DNA of 64,000 nucleotides, from contig OU015541.1 of NCBI GenBank assembly GCA_907165065.1, positions 14,076,501 to 14,140,500 of the forward strand, given 5' to 3'. Shown here in pieces: positions 1 through 11,808 of this stretch; positions within the stretch are counted from its first letter, which is position 1; each line of letters starts with the position of its first letter. The notes under the pieces were generated by a model that was not told the origin of the DNA, did not search any database, and worked only from the letters and a program-made list of their open reading frames with translations. Source of the DNA: Caprimulgus europaeus (Eukaryota; Chordata; Aves; Caprimulgiformes; Caprimulgidae). Both the position numbers and the translations under genes were made by a program.

Positions 1-1106
1 AAAGGCATATTTCCAATATACAAAAAAAAATAATGAATTTGTACAGTGTCCTGCCTGGGAAATGCATTAATTCAGATCCACAGCACTCAAGGCTTTCAGA
101 GCTGGTACTGCAGAAGGTGGAAAGAATGAAAGCAAAGGAGAGTAAACAGGGGAGAGATTTCTAAGTGCCCATGACATTTGTTCAACTACTTTATTTCAAT
201 CAGACTAAAAGGGAAACATAAAGCTGAGGTTGCTCCTAGGAAAGGGAGTGAAATTGAAAAACCAAGTAATGCACTGAGAGCAATTCAGAGGGAGCCGAGA
301 GGAGCAGCCGCCCGCCGCAGCCAGGGCGCGAGCAGCCCCGCCGAGGACAGGCTCTTGCTCTTCTTGTGATACTTTTGTTTCCAAATATCATCTCACATTG
401 TCTTGTCCACGGAAGAGAAGCCACTCCAAAAAAAAACCCAAAAAAACTAAAAAACCCAGTGCCTTAATGACACTGGGAGAGTTTCACCCACACAGACTAA
501 TTTCACATTTATTTTGCCAAATGCTTGGGGTAGGGATCCAGACTGAGCAGAGGAACCTGCCCTTCAGGAAAGCATCCCACCCTTAAAGCTCATGTTCATT
601 CACTTCAGAAACACCAAGAACTGTTGCAAAAAAAAAAAAAAGAAAGCACAAAAAAGAGCAAAAACTGAAATATCATATCAGAAAAGGTGTGAAATTCCAC
701 TTCAATACTAAAAATTCCTCTTTCCGATTCTCCAGTCTCTTTCAGGAAGCTGGGAGCGTGCTGAGGGGAGGAGGGGTGTGCGGTGTCCTATCTGGGTGTA
801 CTTTGCTGGGCAAAACCATCTGGTGCTGCTCTAAAGCAAGACTGGATGAAAGCTGCTCCAGTTCCCATCACAACCCCACCGTGTCCTGCAGCGAGGGAGA
901 TGCTGGGCTGTCCCAGTGTCTCCGTGGCATCAAACAGCAGCACCAAGGGAGATATTTAGGTGGAAAAGTGGATTTGGGCCATAGTGATACTTATGGCTTG
1001 GTTTCCAAGGAAAGTTGCAATATTTTTTTGTTTGAAAAATGGAAAACTAGCAAGCTGAAGAAAAAGGAAGGCTGTTTCTGACCACCTTCGCTACAGCAGA
1101 CTGTGG
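1..1106. other. Intergenic DNA, left edge
   Basis: No gene or classed repeat recognised. There is a small GC-rich patch at 290-350 and A-rich runs at 427-450 and 626-640. The ORFs present are short and unrelated to anything I know. Confidence 0.6.
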
Positions 1107-1451
1107 GGTAAAAAATGTATTTGTTCAGCAACGCAAGTTATTTCTAGTAACAGAAGAAAAAGCTGAGGCCAGAGATTTATCACTATTTTATGGTTGTTTT
1201 CTTATTTTTTTTCATTCATTAGCTCACAGGGTTTCTGTTATCTGTGGGCTGTCTCTGATAGCATTCAATGCATTTAGCATTTCTATAAATATGTAAATAT
1301 GAGATCTGTATGTGTAAACACACGCATAAATAAAATGGTAATGAAGTGTGTATCTGTATTTGTGTATATATAAATGCAGAATTATCTCCAATTTATCCAA
1401 TGTCCTTTATTTTTTCTAGATGCATCCCAAGCCAGCATTATGTTCTTAAGT
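1107..1451. repeat. Left arm of a large inverted repeat
   Basis: 345 bp whose reverse complement is found at 2312-2657. Positions 1164-1399 are identical to the reverse complement of 2364-2599 over 236 bp. The outer flank (57 bp) is about 79% and the inner flank (52 bp) about 87% identical by eye. AT-rich, no coding content recognised. Confidence 0.95.
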
Positions 1452-2097
1452 TGTGGTGGTTTAACCCGGCCAGCAGCAAAATACCATGCAGCCACTCGCT
1501 CACCCTCCACTGCCTGGGAAATGGGAGAGAGAATCAGAAGGATAAAAGTGAGAAAACTCATGGGCTGAGATAAAAAAACCCAAAACTGATAAATGAAATA
1601 AAAATAAAATAATAATTCCAAGAATAATGCTAATAACAGTAATGACGGAATACACAAATGAGTGATGTACAGTGCAATTGCTCACCACCTGCCAACCGAT
1701 GTCCAGCCAGATTCCCAGCTAGCGATCCCAGAGGACAGCAAAGCCCAAAATCCCAGTCCTGGAAGAGCGAGAGACAGCGAGCTTTCCAGCCAGCCCTCAT
1801 GTATATACTGAACATGATGTTGTAGGATATGGAATATCCCATTGGCAGAGCCAAATGCCTATTTGGATCTGTTAATCTTACTCTGCTCTCCCCACTTGGA
1901 ATGGCACCTGCAAACCAGCAAAACATGGGAAATTGGAAAGTCCTTGATTTTCTTAGCAACAACGGAAAACATCAGTATGTTATCAACATTCTCCTCATAC
2001 CAAATCCCACACTGAAACCAAAATACAGCGCTGTTCTAGCTGCTAAAAAGAAAATGAACTCTACCTCAGCCAAATCACTTGCTCTTCTCAGTATCAG
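1452..2097 (-). mobile_element. Solo LTR of avian ERVL-type endogenous retrovirus (copy A)
   Basis: On the minus strand it runs from a start near 2097 through GTGTGGGATTTGGTATGAG, a CAGTATATAC TATA-like element, GTGGTGAGCAATTGCACTGT and an A/T-rich R/U5-like part, to GGGTTAAACCACCACA at 1452. This is the common avian LTR that I recall. CTTAAGT flanks both sides (1445-1451 and 2098-2104), consistent with a target-site duplication. No internal retroviral genes remain. Confidence 0.85.
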
Positions 2098-2311
2098 CTT
2101 AAGTATCTCTGACACAAACCACACGAAAAATGGCTAAACTGGGAGGTTAAACAAATGTGTGCAGACTTCTTTATCTTCCACCGCTTGCTCTGGGGAACAA
2201 GGAAAAAGAAATTAAGGAATTAGGAGTTAGTTACCCAGCAGAAGCATTTTTTAGTGTTTCATCTGTATTCCTCATAGGAGCCATTTTCATATAAATATGA
2301 AAACTGGATGT

Positions 2312-2657
2312 ACTTAGGATCATAATGCTGGCTTGGGATGCATATAGAAGATATAAAGGACGCTGGATAAATTGGAGATAATTCTGCATTTATATATACA
2401 CAAATACAGATACACACTTCATTACCATTTTATTTATGCGTGTGTTTACACATACAGATCTCATATTTACATATTTATAGAAATGCTAAATGCATTGAAT
2501 GCTATCAGAGACAGCCCACAGATAACAGAAACCCTGTGAGCTAATGAATGAAAAAAAATAAGAAAACAACCATAAAATAGTGATAAATCTCTGGCCTCAC
2601 CTTTTTTTTTCTGTTATTAGAAGTAAACTACATTGCTAAATAAAGACATTTTTTACC
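2312..2657. repeat. Right arm of a large inverted repeat
   Basis: Partner of 1107-1451. The inner end at 2312 matches the left arm up to the point where the solo LTR was inserted. Without the LTR the spacer would be only about 210 bp. Confidence 0.95.
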
Positions 2658-2915
2658 ACCATCCTGAGGACCTTTCCCTTTTCCCCGTGCACACAGATCA
2701 CTCTAGTTAACTCTGAAACTTCTCTAGCTGTTAGAAAAGAAAATCAGATGAGTAAATTATCTGACCTTATTAAAAATCATGAGATTACCCAGCAGTTTCC
2801 CAAGATCCAGACTGTGTCCCAAAGGGTGATGCCTTTGGGTCACCATGATTTCTGCTGCCACTTCCACCTTCTGCTCATCTCCTGCGAAGTTTTTGCTGGA
2901 GCAAGAAGGAAAGGT

Positions 2916-3160
2916 CATAGAATCACAGAGTGGTTTGGGTTGGAAGGGACCTTTCAAGGCCATCTAGTCCAACCTCCCTGCCCTGAGCAGGAACATCTCC
3001 AACCAGAGCAGGTTGCTCACAGCCCCGTCCAACCTGACCTTGAATGTTTCCAGGGATGGGGCTTCTACCACCTCTCTGGGCAACCTGGGCCAGTGTCTGT
3101 CTCACCACCCTCAGTACAAAAAATTTCTTCCTGCTACCTAGTCTGAATCTCCCTTTTTCT
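2916..3160 (-). mobile_element. CR1 LINE fragment
   Basis: Starts TCATAGAATCACAGAGTGGT then TTGGGTTGGAAGGGACC, the complement of the CR1 3' end, and runs through the GGGATGGGGCTTCTACCACC and TTTCTTCCTGCT segments. It is 5'-truncated, as nearly all CR1 copies are. Confidence 0.9.
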
Positions 3161-3635
3161 GGCCCATGGCCTGGGGTATTTTGTAAGGACCAGCAAATGG
3201 AGCTCAAAGGGCCAACTGCTGCTGGTGGAAACAGGCACAAAACCCAGGACAATCAAAAGGCATGATGATGCACAAGCAGAACAAGCCCTCAAAATTGCTG
3301 CTCCTTCTGACTTATTTTGGGATAAAGCAGTGCTCCAGCCAGGCTGAAGCTCTGGGAACATCCACTCTCCCAGCTCAGATGGTACAGGAGCATCCTTGGG
3401 GAAGGGGCTTGCTCTGGCTGGATGGACAGAGCACGTTGGCAGCTCTGTGTGTGCAGAGTGTCTGTGTGTCTGTACACAGGGGTGTATCTGCGTGTAGGAC
3501 TGTGAGCCCAGCTCCCAATTAAACACCTTTTGCCACCCACCAGCTGCTCTTTACTCCGCAGATTGCCTGTCCCACGGTGGGAACAATTAGGAGGGAGATG
3601 TCATCATCCTCCATTTCTCCTCAGTGAGTTTACAA

Positions 3636-4083
3636 GATAAGGGCCACAAAGATGATGAGGGGCCTGGAACATCTGCCTTACAAGGAGAGGCTGAGAGAGC
3701 TGGGACTGTTCAGCCTGGAGAAGAGCAGACTGAGAGGGGATCTGATCAATGTCTATAAATATCTGAAATGTGGGGGCCAAATGGATGGGGCCGGGCTCTT
3801 TTTGGTGGTGCCCAGTGACAGGACAAGGGGCAATGGGCACAAACTGGAACACCAGAAGTTCCAGACTAACTTAAGGAGAAAACTTCTTTACTGTGAGGGT
3901 TCCAGAGCCCTGGGACAGGCTGCCCAGAGAGGGTGTGGAGTCTCCATCTCTGGAGATGTTCAAACCCACCTGGACACTTTCCTGTGTAACCTGCTGTAGG
4001 GAACCTGCTTTGGCAGGGGGGTTGGACTGGATGATCTCCTGAGGTCCCTTCTAACCCCACCATTCTGGGATTCTGTGATTCTA
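3636..4083 (+). mobile_element. CR1 LINE fragment
   Basis: Sense orientation: GGGCCACAAAGATGATGAGG, GAGAGGCTGAGAGAGCTGGG, GGCTGCCCAGAGAGGGTGTG, GGGGGGTTGGACTGGATGAT, ending in the ATTCTGTGATTCTA tail. Only the end of the reverse-transcriptase-region 3' part and the 3' UTR is present, with no intact ORF. Confidence 0.93.
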
Positions 4084-4594
4084 AGAAATTTCGACTCGTT
4101 TCCAAGCGAATTTCCTCTGCAAAGGAGGACAAATCCCCGCGGTCTGAGGCGCGAAGCTGCTGGCGCACGGCACGGGCTCCCCCTGCAGCGGCCGGGGCAA
4201 AGCAGCCGCGCTGCGCAGCCAGGGCTGCACCCTGCCGAGGGGGGAGTGAAACCAAAATTGTCCACTTTTAGCCAAGAAATCACCCCTGAAACCAGCGTCT
4301 TTGCATGGGTGAGTCCCCAGTGTGGGCAGGCAACGCTCTGCGACTCTGATGATCTCTCTTCTCCCAGTTTTCCCCATTTCCCACGCCTGCTTGGATGGAG
4401 TCTCCAACACCCTGGGGAGACCCGCACCCAGACCCGCCAGCTCTGCTGAGGGGTCCCTGCAGTCGGGGGAGAAGGGGGGGGGGGGGGGCCGGGAATGGGG
4501 ACCAGCCAAGCCCCCATGTCCTCCCGCTGCCACGAGCCCCCCCTTTTTCTGCTGGGAAAAGTGGCTAAGTCCAGCTGTCCACCTCGGCTCCGCA

Positions 4595-4750
4595 CCCTGC
4601 TCGGGGTGGGACACCGCACCCTGCTCGGGGTTGGACACCCTTCCCTGCTCCGGGTGGGACACCGCAGGGACACCGCACCCTGCCCGGGGTGGGACACTGC
4701 ACCCTGCTCGGGGTGGGACACCACACCCTGCCCGGGGTGGGGACACAGCA
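4595..4750. repeat. GC-rich minisatellite, about 25-bp unit
   Basis: Six or so units of the form CACCCTGCTCGGGGTGGGAC followed by ACCG, with small variations. The unit contains CCCGGGG/CTCGGGG blocks. A 15-base G run lies just upstream (4474-4488). Confidence 0.9.
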
Positions 4751-6801
4751 CTGGGATCCCCCACAAAACTGCAGCACTCTGGGTGTGGACCACCTGGGTA
4801 GACCTCAGTGTCCCCTGTGTCTGTGGCCCTGGCACTCCCAAGAAAGGGACATCTCCTGGCTTGTGTCCTGGTGGCTGCCACCAGCCCCCACTTTTCTACT
4901 CCAGGGAAGTTTCAGGAATCTTTTACAAACTGCACTTATTCTGCACCCTGTGCCTGTAGGTGTAATGGAAAGAAGAGGAAAAAAAACACCAATATTTGGG
5001 GACACCTGAAAGAGCCATTTCCTAAATGGCAGTGTCCTGGGACGGTATCGGTTAGAGAGCCGCGCTCTGTCCCGTTCTTGGTGGCTTTGGAGGCAATTTC
5101 AAACTTGGTTTCTAATGGAGCAGCGAGGTATTTATAGCTCTGATGGGCTGTGCTGGGCATCAACGCTGTCTCCTAGCCAACAACTGCAATTCTTGCTTTT
5201 AAGCTAAAATAACGCGGAGATCATTGCCACCTCGCGAGGGAAGAGGGAAGGCTGAAACGCACGCTATGTGACTCAGAGTAAATCCCCCATTCAGCTCTGG
5301 GATAAGGAGGTGGGGGCTCGAGCCCAGGTTTCTGGGGTGATAGAGCCAGGATTTGGCAGTTCCCTGGCCCCAGTGTTTTGGTGAGAACAGGAGTAAAGCC
5401 TGGAAAAACCCTGCCAGCATGGGGGACGCTGCCATTGCCACTGGCCAGAGTGGCATTGCTAGGAGCTTTGTGGACAACTTGCACTGCTCTTGCTTCCCTC
5501 CAAGATGGGATGGTTATGGGAATTACCATCCGCTCATCTCCCAGTCCTGTGAGCTAGGATAACATCCCTGGGACGAGGACGTGCTGTGGAATACTGGAGC
5601 TGAGATGTAGTGCTTAAGTTTATCTAGAGCCCCCCCTTCCTCCAAGATCTCTGTGAAGATGACTCCTCCCTACTGCAAGGACACCCATGGAGGGTTTTTT
5701 CTGGGCAGCAGATGACACGAGCACTGGGTCTATGCTTTTATTAAATCCCCTGGAAGGGGAGCCGTGCCAGAGCACTGGCAGCATTCAGGGATGTCATCTC
5801 CCTTCCCTCTGCACCCAGGAGGATCTGGAAACATTTCCTAGTGTTTTGCCAGGACAGATTTCCTGGGACAAGTGTTGCCAATCTGCCCTGGGTGGGTGGG
5901 AGCATGGAAGGGGACTTCATGGTTCATCACAGTCAGCGTGCAGAAGGAGGAGGGAGAAATAACAGCTAAAGCAAGCTCTGATTTTGCTGGCACCCAGCGA
6001 GGTTACAGTGGGGATGACGCAGCCCAATGAACCTTCTGGCACACGGGGGATTTGCACGTCTCTCTCAAACTGAATGTGAGGTTGTCTCCATCAGCAGCTA
6101 CTAAGGATGCTGCAGAAGGGTCCAGCCTAGAAACCTCACTGGGCGGTGGGATCAGCAGCCAAACACCAAGTGTTAGTGGTTTCTGCTGGTGGGGATATAT
6201 CCATGGATGTAACCACAGCTGGGAGATGACGGCTGGGAAGAAGCAGGGTAGTGGGCTGGGAGTCCCCTCAGGTCCTCCTCCTCCAGAGCCCTTGCTGTCC
6301 AGCTTCACTGGGGGCTCACCAAAAATCGATGGTTTAACTCCCTCTCTTCCTGGGCTCACCTGAGCAGCTCGCTTACCTGTCGTAGGAGTGATGCCAGGAC
6401 ACAACACCAGCTCGGGGCAGGGCAGGGGTGGGGAGAGAGGCTGGAAAAGAGAGAGAAGAGACCTGATTAGTGCAATGAAGATGGGGAGAACCAAAACCAG
6501 AGGCATCCCTAGCCAGCTGCCACCACCCACATGGGCACAGCACATGCTGAGTCGCCCGACCCTCGCCTTCCCCCTGGGCTGGAGGGAGCTCACTCGCCAA
6601 GAGGCCCTTTCCCTCCAGATGTATGGGAAGCAGCAGAAGCCGTGAGCTCCTGCAGCCCCTGCCGGGCTGTGAATGGGGGACAGTGGCAGGTGGGACAGGG
6701 GCAATTAGCCCCCGAGCTCCTCTGCCACCCAGTACTCCTGGGGCAGGACCACTCTTCTTTGCCCCTGTATTTTGGGCAGTTTTGGGCCATTCTCTACTAG
6801 A

Positions 6802-6858
6802 AGGACATGGAGGTGCTAGAGTGTGTCCAGAGAAGGGCAACGGAGCTGGGGAAGGCTC
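6802..6858 (+). mobile_element. Short CR1 fragment
   Basis: AGGACATGGAGGTGCTAGAG, then TGTCCAGAGAAGGGCAACGG and AGCTGGGGAAGG match an internal CR1 segment. About 57 bp. Confidence 0.75.
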
Positions 6859-8723
6859 CTTCCCCTTGCCCCCAGCTCTCTCCCCTATCCCCTGGGTTGG
6901 GGGGCAGTGAGAGAGCGGCTGGGTCTGGCTGCAGCCCAGTGCTGGCCCAGTACAACCGCCACAGTGGTGGTGGGATCTCCTCTGTGCTGGTCTCTGAGCC
7001 ACATGCAGGGGAGCACGGAGGAGATGGAGGCAGCTGAGTCCTGGATACGGCCATGGGATGCTTCCCCCTCCTCCTGCGGGTCTGCATCCCCCTGCCTACG
7101 GCGGGCGGCAGAACTGCCGGGATCACTCTCCAGACTCCTCTGGCTCATTCTTCTCTCTGCTGCCCAATATTTCATCATCCACCTCAGCAAAACGTATATT
7201 TCCCTTTTAAGAGCTCTTGTAGAATAATATATTTTTTTATTATCGTGACAGTGAAGGCTCCTGTTGCCATGGATACATGCCCTTTGCTAGAACAGGAGCT
7301 TTCTGGGTGTTGGAAATTCTGTTATTTTTCCTGCCATACAGTTTGATTTTTTATTTTTTTTTAATTTGGTATTTATTCCCATTATCATCTTCTGAAACAA
7401 CAGGTCATTTGTATTGCATATGGATATGTCACCAGTATGGTAAAGCCTTCAGAAACAACCTCCTGCTTTTAGAAGGAAATTTTTTTGGAGGAAAAAAAAT
7501 CTACCGTGCAGCATTGATAATATATAGTATAACAAAAACATGAACACTCTGTAAGGGTCTCATCTGTATCTGGCCACATTATACATGAAATTCTCATTTC
7601 TAGTTTCAGGACTCCTGAATGAGTTTTCTAAAACCAAGTCCAATTTTATGTGGTTTTCATACTGTTGCTGTAAAACAAACCTGTATCTTCTGGTTGTCAA
7701 TTCAGCCATTCTCCAGTCCTGAGCCTCTTGAAACCTAATCTGTTTGAGAACACACAGAGAGAAATTAAATGGATATATTACATGGAGATATAAATAGATA
7801 GATAAATAGCTACATAAATTAATTCCGTTTTTTACTGCATTATTTCCTTACAGGTGAGCAGCAGTTACATTTACAAAGGTATCACACTACACAAAGACAA
7901 TACAGGAACTTTTCCACAGCACTTCATCCCTCGGGGTAACGAGTGGTGCAGGGTTGTGCTCTGCTTCTGCTGCTCCCAGCTGCCAGTGCACCCAGGGAGG
8001 GAGCAGTAATGTGGCCCTTTTACAGAAAGGGAAACTGAGACACGGAGCGAGCCTGTCCCTGTGCCCAAAGCAGACGAAAACATCCAGCTCTCCCTGGCTT
8101 TCTGCTGAATCCTTCCCTGGTGTTTTCAGTGACAGCATCCATACCACCTGCTTCCTTGTTTTGCAGTGAGGAGGAGGATCGAGGTGTCACCTGCAGGCTC
8201 ATTTCCCTCTGTCTCATCAGGACCTGAGATGCTGCCCGAGCCCCATTTGCTTCACTTTCCCTGTACTCTCAGCTTTTTTTATATATTTTATTTTTAATTT
8301 GAAAATAGCAGGAGTTAGTCAAAGCAGACTAACAGCACATGGATACTCCCAGAAGAGCAAATGCTACAGGAGAAGTCCAATATTTGCCTACAATAAGGCA
8401 AAACGTTTGCTACCAGAGTTTTAAAAGGAAACTGCTGCAGTGAGATACCAAGTGGATTTCCCAGTTTGTACAAACTTGCATTGAGCAGACACTGGTACTT
8501 ACTTGGTGTGAAGTTCATAGCTGGGTGGGAGATGGTTTAGATGGTTCTCCCAAGCCATGGTGAAGCCCCTCACCCTACCAGCAGCTGAGAGAGGGACCCA
8601 GGGCAGCTCCTCCTGCATCACTGCCCACATCTCAGCACCATCCGTGGCCCCCGGGTTCAGCAGAGTGATGGGGGGAAGATGGAAACGTGGGTGTGCATCA
8701 CTGTGTTTCACCCCGAGGGCTCG

Positions 8724-8764
8724 GGAATCACAGAATTGCCTAGATTCATCAAGTCCAATCATTG
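8724..8764 (-). mobile_element. Possible short CR1 3' end
   Basis: AATCACAGAATTGCCTAGAT followed by TCATCAAGTCCAATC resembles the complement of a CR1 3' terminus. Only about 40 bp, so it is weak. Confidence 0.4.
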
Positions 8765-9022
8765 GAAGCTGCTGGAGGAGCCACTGCCACTGTGGCCAGG
8801 ACCTGGGACCCAGGACACCCAGGCAATGCCAGCAGGGAGGGAAAGGTGGCTCAGAGCCCCTTCACCTGGAGCTGGAGCACATGGGAGAGCCCTGGGAAGG
8901 GACATGGAGCTCCTGGAGAACATGTGATGGCAAGGAAGCATCAGCTGAGAAAGGGAAATAGGGCCCAGCCCCATGGAGAAATGGGGATGTCCTCACCTGG
9001 TGGTGGGAAACCAGTTAAAAGG

Positions 9023-9285
9023 TCATGGAATCATAGAAGCACAGGATGTTGTGAGTTGGACCCACAAGGATCACCGAGTCCAACTCCTGTCCCTGCACAG
9101 GACAATCCCAACATTCACACCATGTCCCTGAGGGCCTTGGCCAAATGCTGCTGGAATCTTGTCAGCCTTGGGGCCATCAGCACCTCCCTGGGGAGCCTGT
9201 GCCAGTGCTCCACCACCCTCTGCCTCAAGAACCTTTTCCTCATGGCCAACCTCACCCTCCCCTGCCACATCTTCCTGCCATATAA
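9023..9285 (-). mobile_element. CR1 LINE fragment
   Basis: TCATGGAATCATAGAAGCAC, then TCCCTGCACAGGACAATCCC, CACACCATGTCCCTGAGGGC and CCTCACCCTCCCCTGCCACA correspond to a CR1 subfamily different from the one at 2916. Confidence 0.88.
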
Positions 9286-10506
9286 ACACTTGTCATGGTG
9301 TTTGTATCCCCAGCCAAGCCTTGCAGAGATGCCAGCACTGCCAGAAGTGAAGGAGGTGAAGGGATGCTCCAGCAGTCCCGAAAGGATGGAAAAAAAGCTC
9401 CAGCTGAACTAGGGAGTCCCATCTGGGCACAGCCTGTCCCTGCCCACACCCACCAGCCCTGTCCCCCCTACAGAAGCAGATTTCCACCCAAGGACATGGC
9501 TGAAAACCTCCACCATCAGCTGCCCCACAGCGTTTCGGGGAGAGTCTCCTTGAGAATGTCGGGCATTAGAATGTGTCCCACCACAATTTGATTTACTGCT
9601 GATACAGAGGGGAGAAAAGGGTTGTCCATGACTCAGTTCTTGTGAGAGCCGTGCAATTTCACATCACGCTTTGTTGCCATGGAGATGTCACAAGTGCGGG
9701 CTGGAGCACCCTGAGCACCCTGAGCACCCCGGCAGGCAGGCATAGCACCAGGGCAGCGAGGAGGAAACCCGTATTTTCCATAAAGAATGAAAGGAGGAGG
9801 AATAGCAGCAGCCCAGTGAGCACAAGGCAAAATATTAATTACCAGGGTGGGAGAGGTAATCACAAAATGTAATAAATTAAAGAGGTAATAAAACCTGCAG
9901 GTCAAGAACAGGTTCCTGCTGGGGTTGGGGACAGCTTCCAGCAGCACCCATGGAGAGGGACTGGGTGTTTGGGTGCCCCCCGGCGTGAGGGCTGGCTGTG
10001 GTTAGTGAAGCTTCTGCAGTTTTCTAGAGACACCCACATTTGAGAGGTGACCGTATTTAAAGTGCAATTTTTTAGGTGCAATTTGATAAAAGTGAGGAAT
10101 TTCTTTGTGGAACTGGCAGGCTGAGGGCACATGCCACCACCAGTGCCGCTGCCAACAGCTGGAGCATGTTCGTGCCAGCGGTTGTGCCCAAGTCCCCATC
10201 GGTGCCACACTGTGCTCATGCTTCACAGCACCTGGACATCTTCATCTTCTCCATCCCACCACTGCACCTGCCTGAGCTTTGCTCCCACCACCACCACCAA
10301 GCAACACCCAAGCCAAGCCCAGCGCTGTGGGGATGTGATGCAGACAGGGCTCTCATTCCTCTGAGCAAAATGTTTCTGTGTCTGGGTACTTTTGGAAATG
10401 CTGTTTGATGCCAAGTGGTTGCAGAGACAAGTGCTGATGGTGGTTTTCCTGCAAAATCCTAATGGAATGTCTCTGTGCAGCACCACTTCAGAAAAGCAGC
10501 ACAAAG

Positions 10507-11026
10507 AATGACAGAATCCCAGAATTGCCTTGATTGGAAAAGCCCTTTAAGCTCATCGAGTCCAACCATGAACCCAACACTGACAAGTCCCTGACTAACC
10601 CCTGTCCCTCAGCACTGTGTCTACACGACTCTTCAATCCCTCCAGGGATGGGGACTCCACCACTGCCCTGGGCAACCCCTTCCAATGCCTCAGAACCCTT
10701 TCAGCAAAGAAATTCTTCCTCACATCCCATCTCAACTGCCTTTGGTGCAACTTGAGGCCATTTCCTCTTGTCCTGTCACTTGGTCCTTGGTTGAACAGAC
10801 CCACCCTCACCTCTCTCCACCCTCCTTTCAGGGAGTTGGACAGAGCCAGAAGGTCTCCCCTCAGCCTCTTTCTCTCCAGGCTCAACACCCCCAGTTCCCT
10901 CAGCCAGGAACTCAGCACACTTGTGCTCCAGACCCTTCCCCAGCTCCGGTGCCCTTCTCTGGACACGCTCCAGCACCTCCAGATCCTTCTTGGAGTGAGG
11001 GGCCTCAAACATGGAACAACGCTGGG
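10507..11026 (-). mobile_element. CR1 LINE fragment, about 520 bp
   Basis: Starts AATGACAGAATCCCAGAATT, then GGATGGGGACTCCACCACTG, CTGTCACTTGGTCCTTGGTT, AGCCTCTTTCTCTCCAGGCT and CTTCTCTGGACACGCTCCAG. It is close to the copy at 42826-43328, and both contain AACTCAGCACACTTGTGCTC, so they belong to one subfamily. Confidence 0.93.
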
Positions 11027-11660
11027 AAAATACAGCAATAAGAAGTGTTTCCAACATCTCATGTTCTCTTTTCTGTAATTTGAACAAATATATTAATTTA
11101 TTCATACATTGTATTAGCAAAGGCAGAGAAGGGTCATGACTCAGCCAGGTGGGGCAGAGCATTTTGGACTGTTTAAGCCTATTTATGGGACAAGGAAGTT
11201 CCAAGGCAGGGTGGAGGGTGTTGCCCCGGTTTACAGCCCATCTGCTTTTGCTGCTGTTCAGTGTAGGCAAGAGGAACACTGAAAGTTATGAGCAGCAGCG
11301 TGGGAAACTTTATCCAGATCTTTTTTATGGCTTTACCTTAATTAAGTGGCTCAAAAGGGAAGTTGAGAGATAAAAGGCAGCCACCACTATGTGAGGACAA
11401 GCCAGGGGAGTCACAGTGGGATGGTGTAGGACTTGGGGGGCTCCCAGGGCTGGTTTGGCTCTCAGCACACCCCGACATCCCACCACCCCTATACTCTCTA
11501 CCAGGCAAACCCTGCTAAATGCTCAGGGCTTGGTTCCCCCAGAAACAGGGCTGGAAAAGCCCTTCCCTGCCCAGGGACGTGCACGGGGACAGCACAGCCA
11601 AGCAGCTGCCGTGAGGCATGTGTGGGGCTGCGGATCCACGGCAAGGGATGCACCAGGGGA

Positions 11661-11808
11661 TAGAATCATAGAATTGCTTGGTTGGAAAAGACCTTTGAGG
11701 TCATCGAGTTCAACCATACTTGTTCACTACTAAACCAGATCTCTGAGCACCTCATCTACCCATCTTCTAAATCCCTCCAGGGATGCAGACTCAACCACCT
11801 CCCTAGGA
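11661..11808 (-). mobile_element. CR1 LINE fragment
   Basis: TAGAATCATAGAATTGCTTG, GGTTGGAAAAGACCTTTGAG, then CCCTCCAGGGATGCAGACTC. 5'-truncated. Confidence 0.88.

Larger units (their letters stand above)
4084..9022. other. Intergenic DNA between SNTA1 3' side repeats
   Basis: Apart from the 25-bp minisatellite, a G run and a short CR1, nothing recognised. GC-rich to about 7.2 kb, then AT-rich (7200-7860) with TAGATAGATA at 7795. CDK5RAP1, which borders SNTA1 on this side in mammals, was looked for and not found. Confidence 0.6.

Noticed and set aside
1452-2097. Possible full provirus between LTR copies A, B and C
   Set aside because: Copy A is in opposite orientation to B and C, distances and intervening unique or SNTA1 sequence exclude a provirus, and no retroviral genes were seen.
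3960-4881. 293- and 266-codon minus-strand frames
   Set aside because: They run through a CR1 tail and the 25-bp minisatellite, with low-complexity repeats of CGVPPRAG type.
10595-11279. Open frames resembling protein in CR1 regions (10.6-11.3, 42.8-43.3 kb)
   Set aside because: They are translations of 5'-truncated CR1 3' regions, not intact ORF2 and not host genes.
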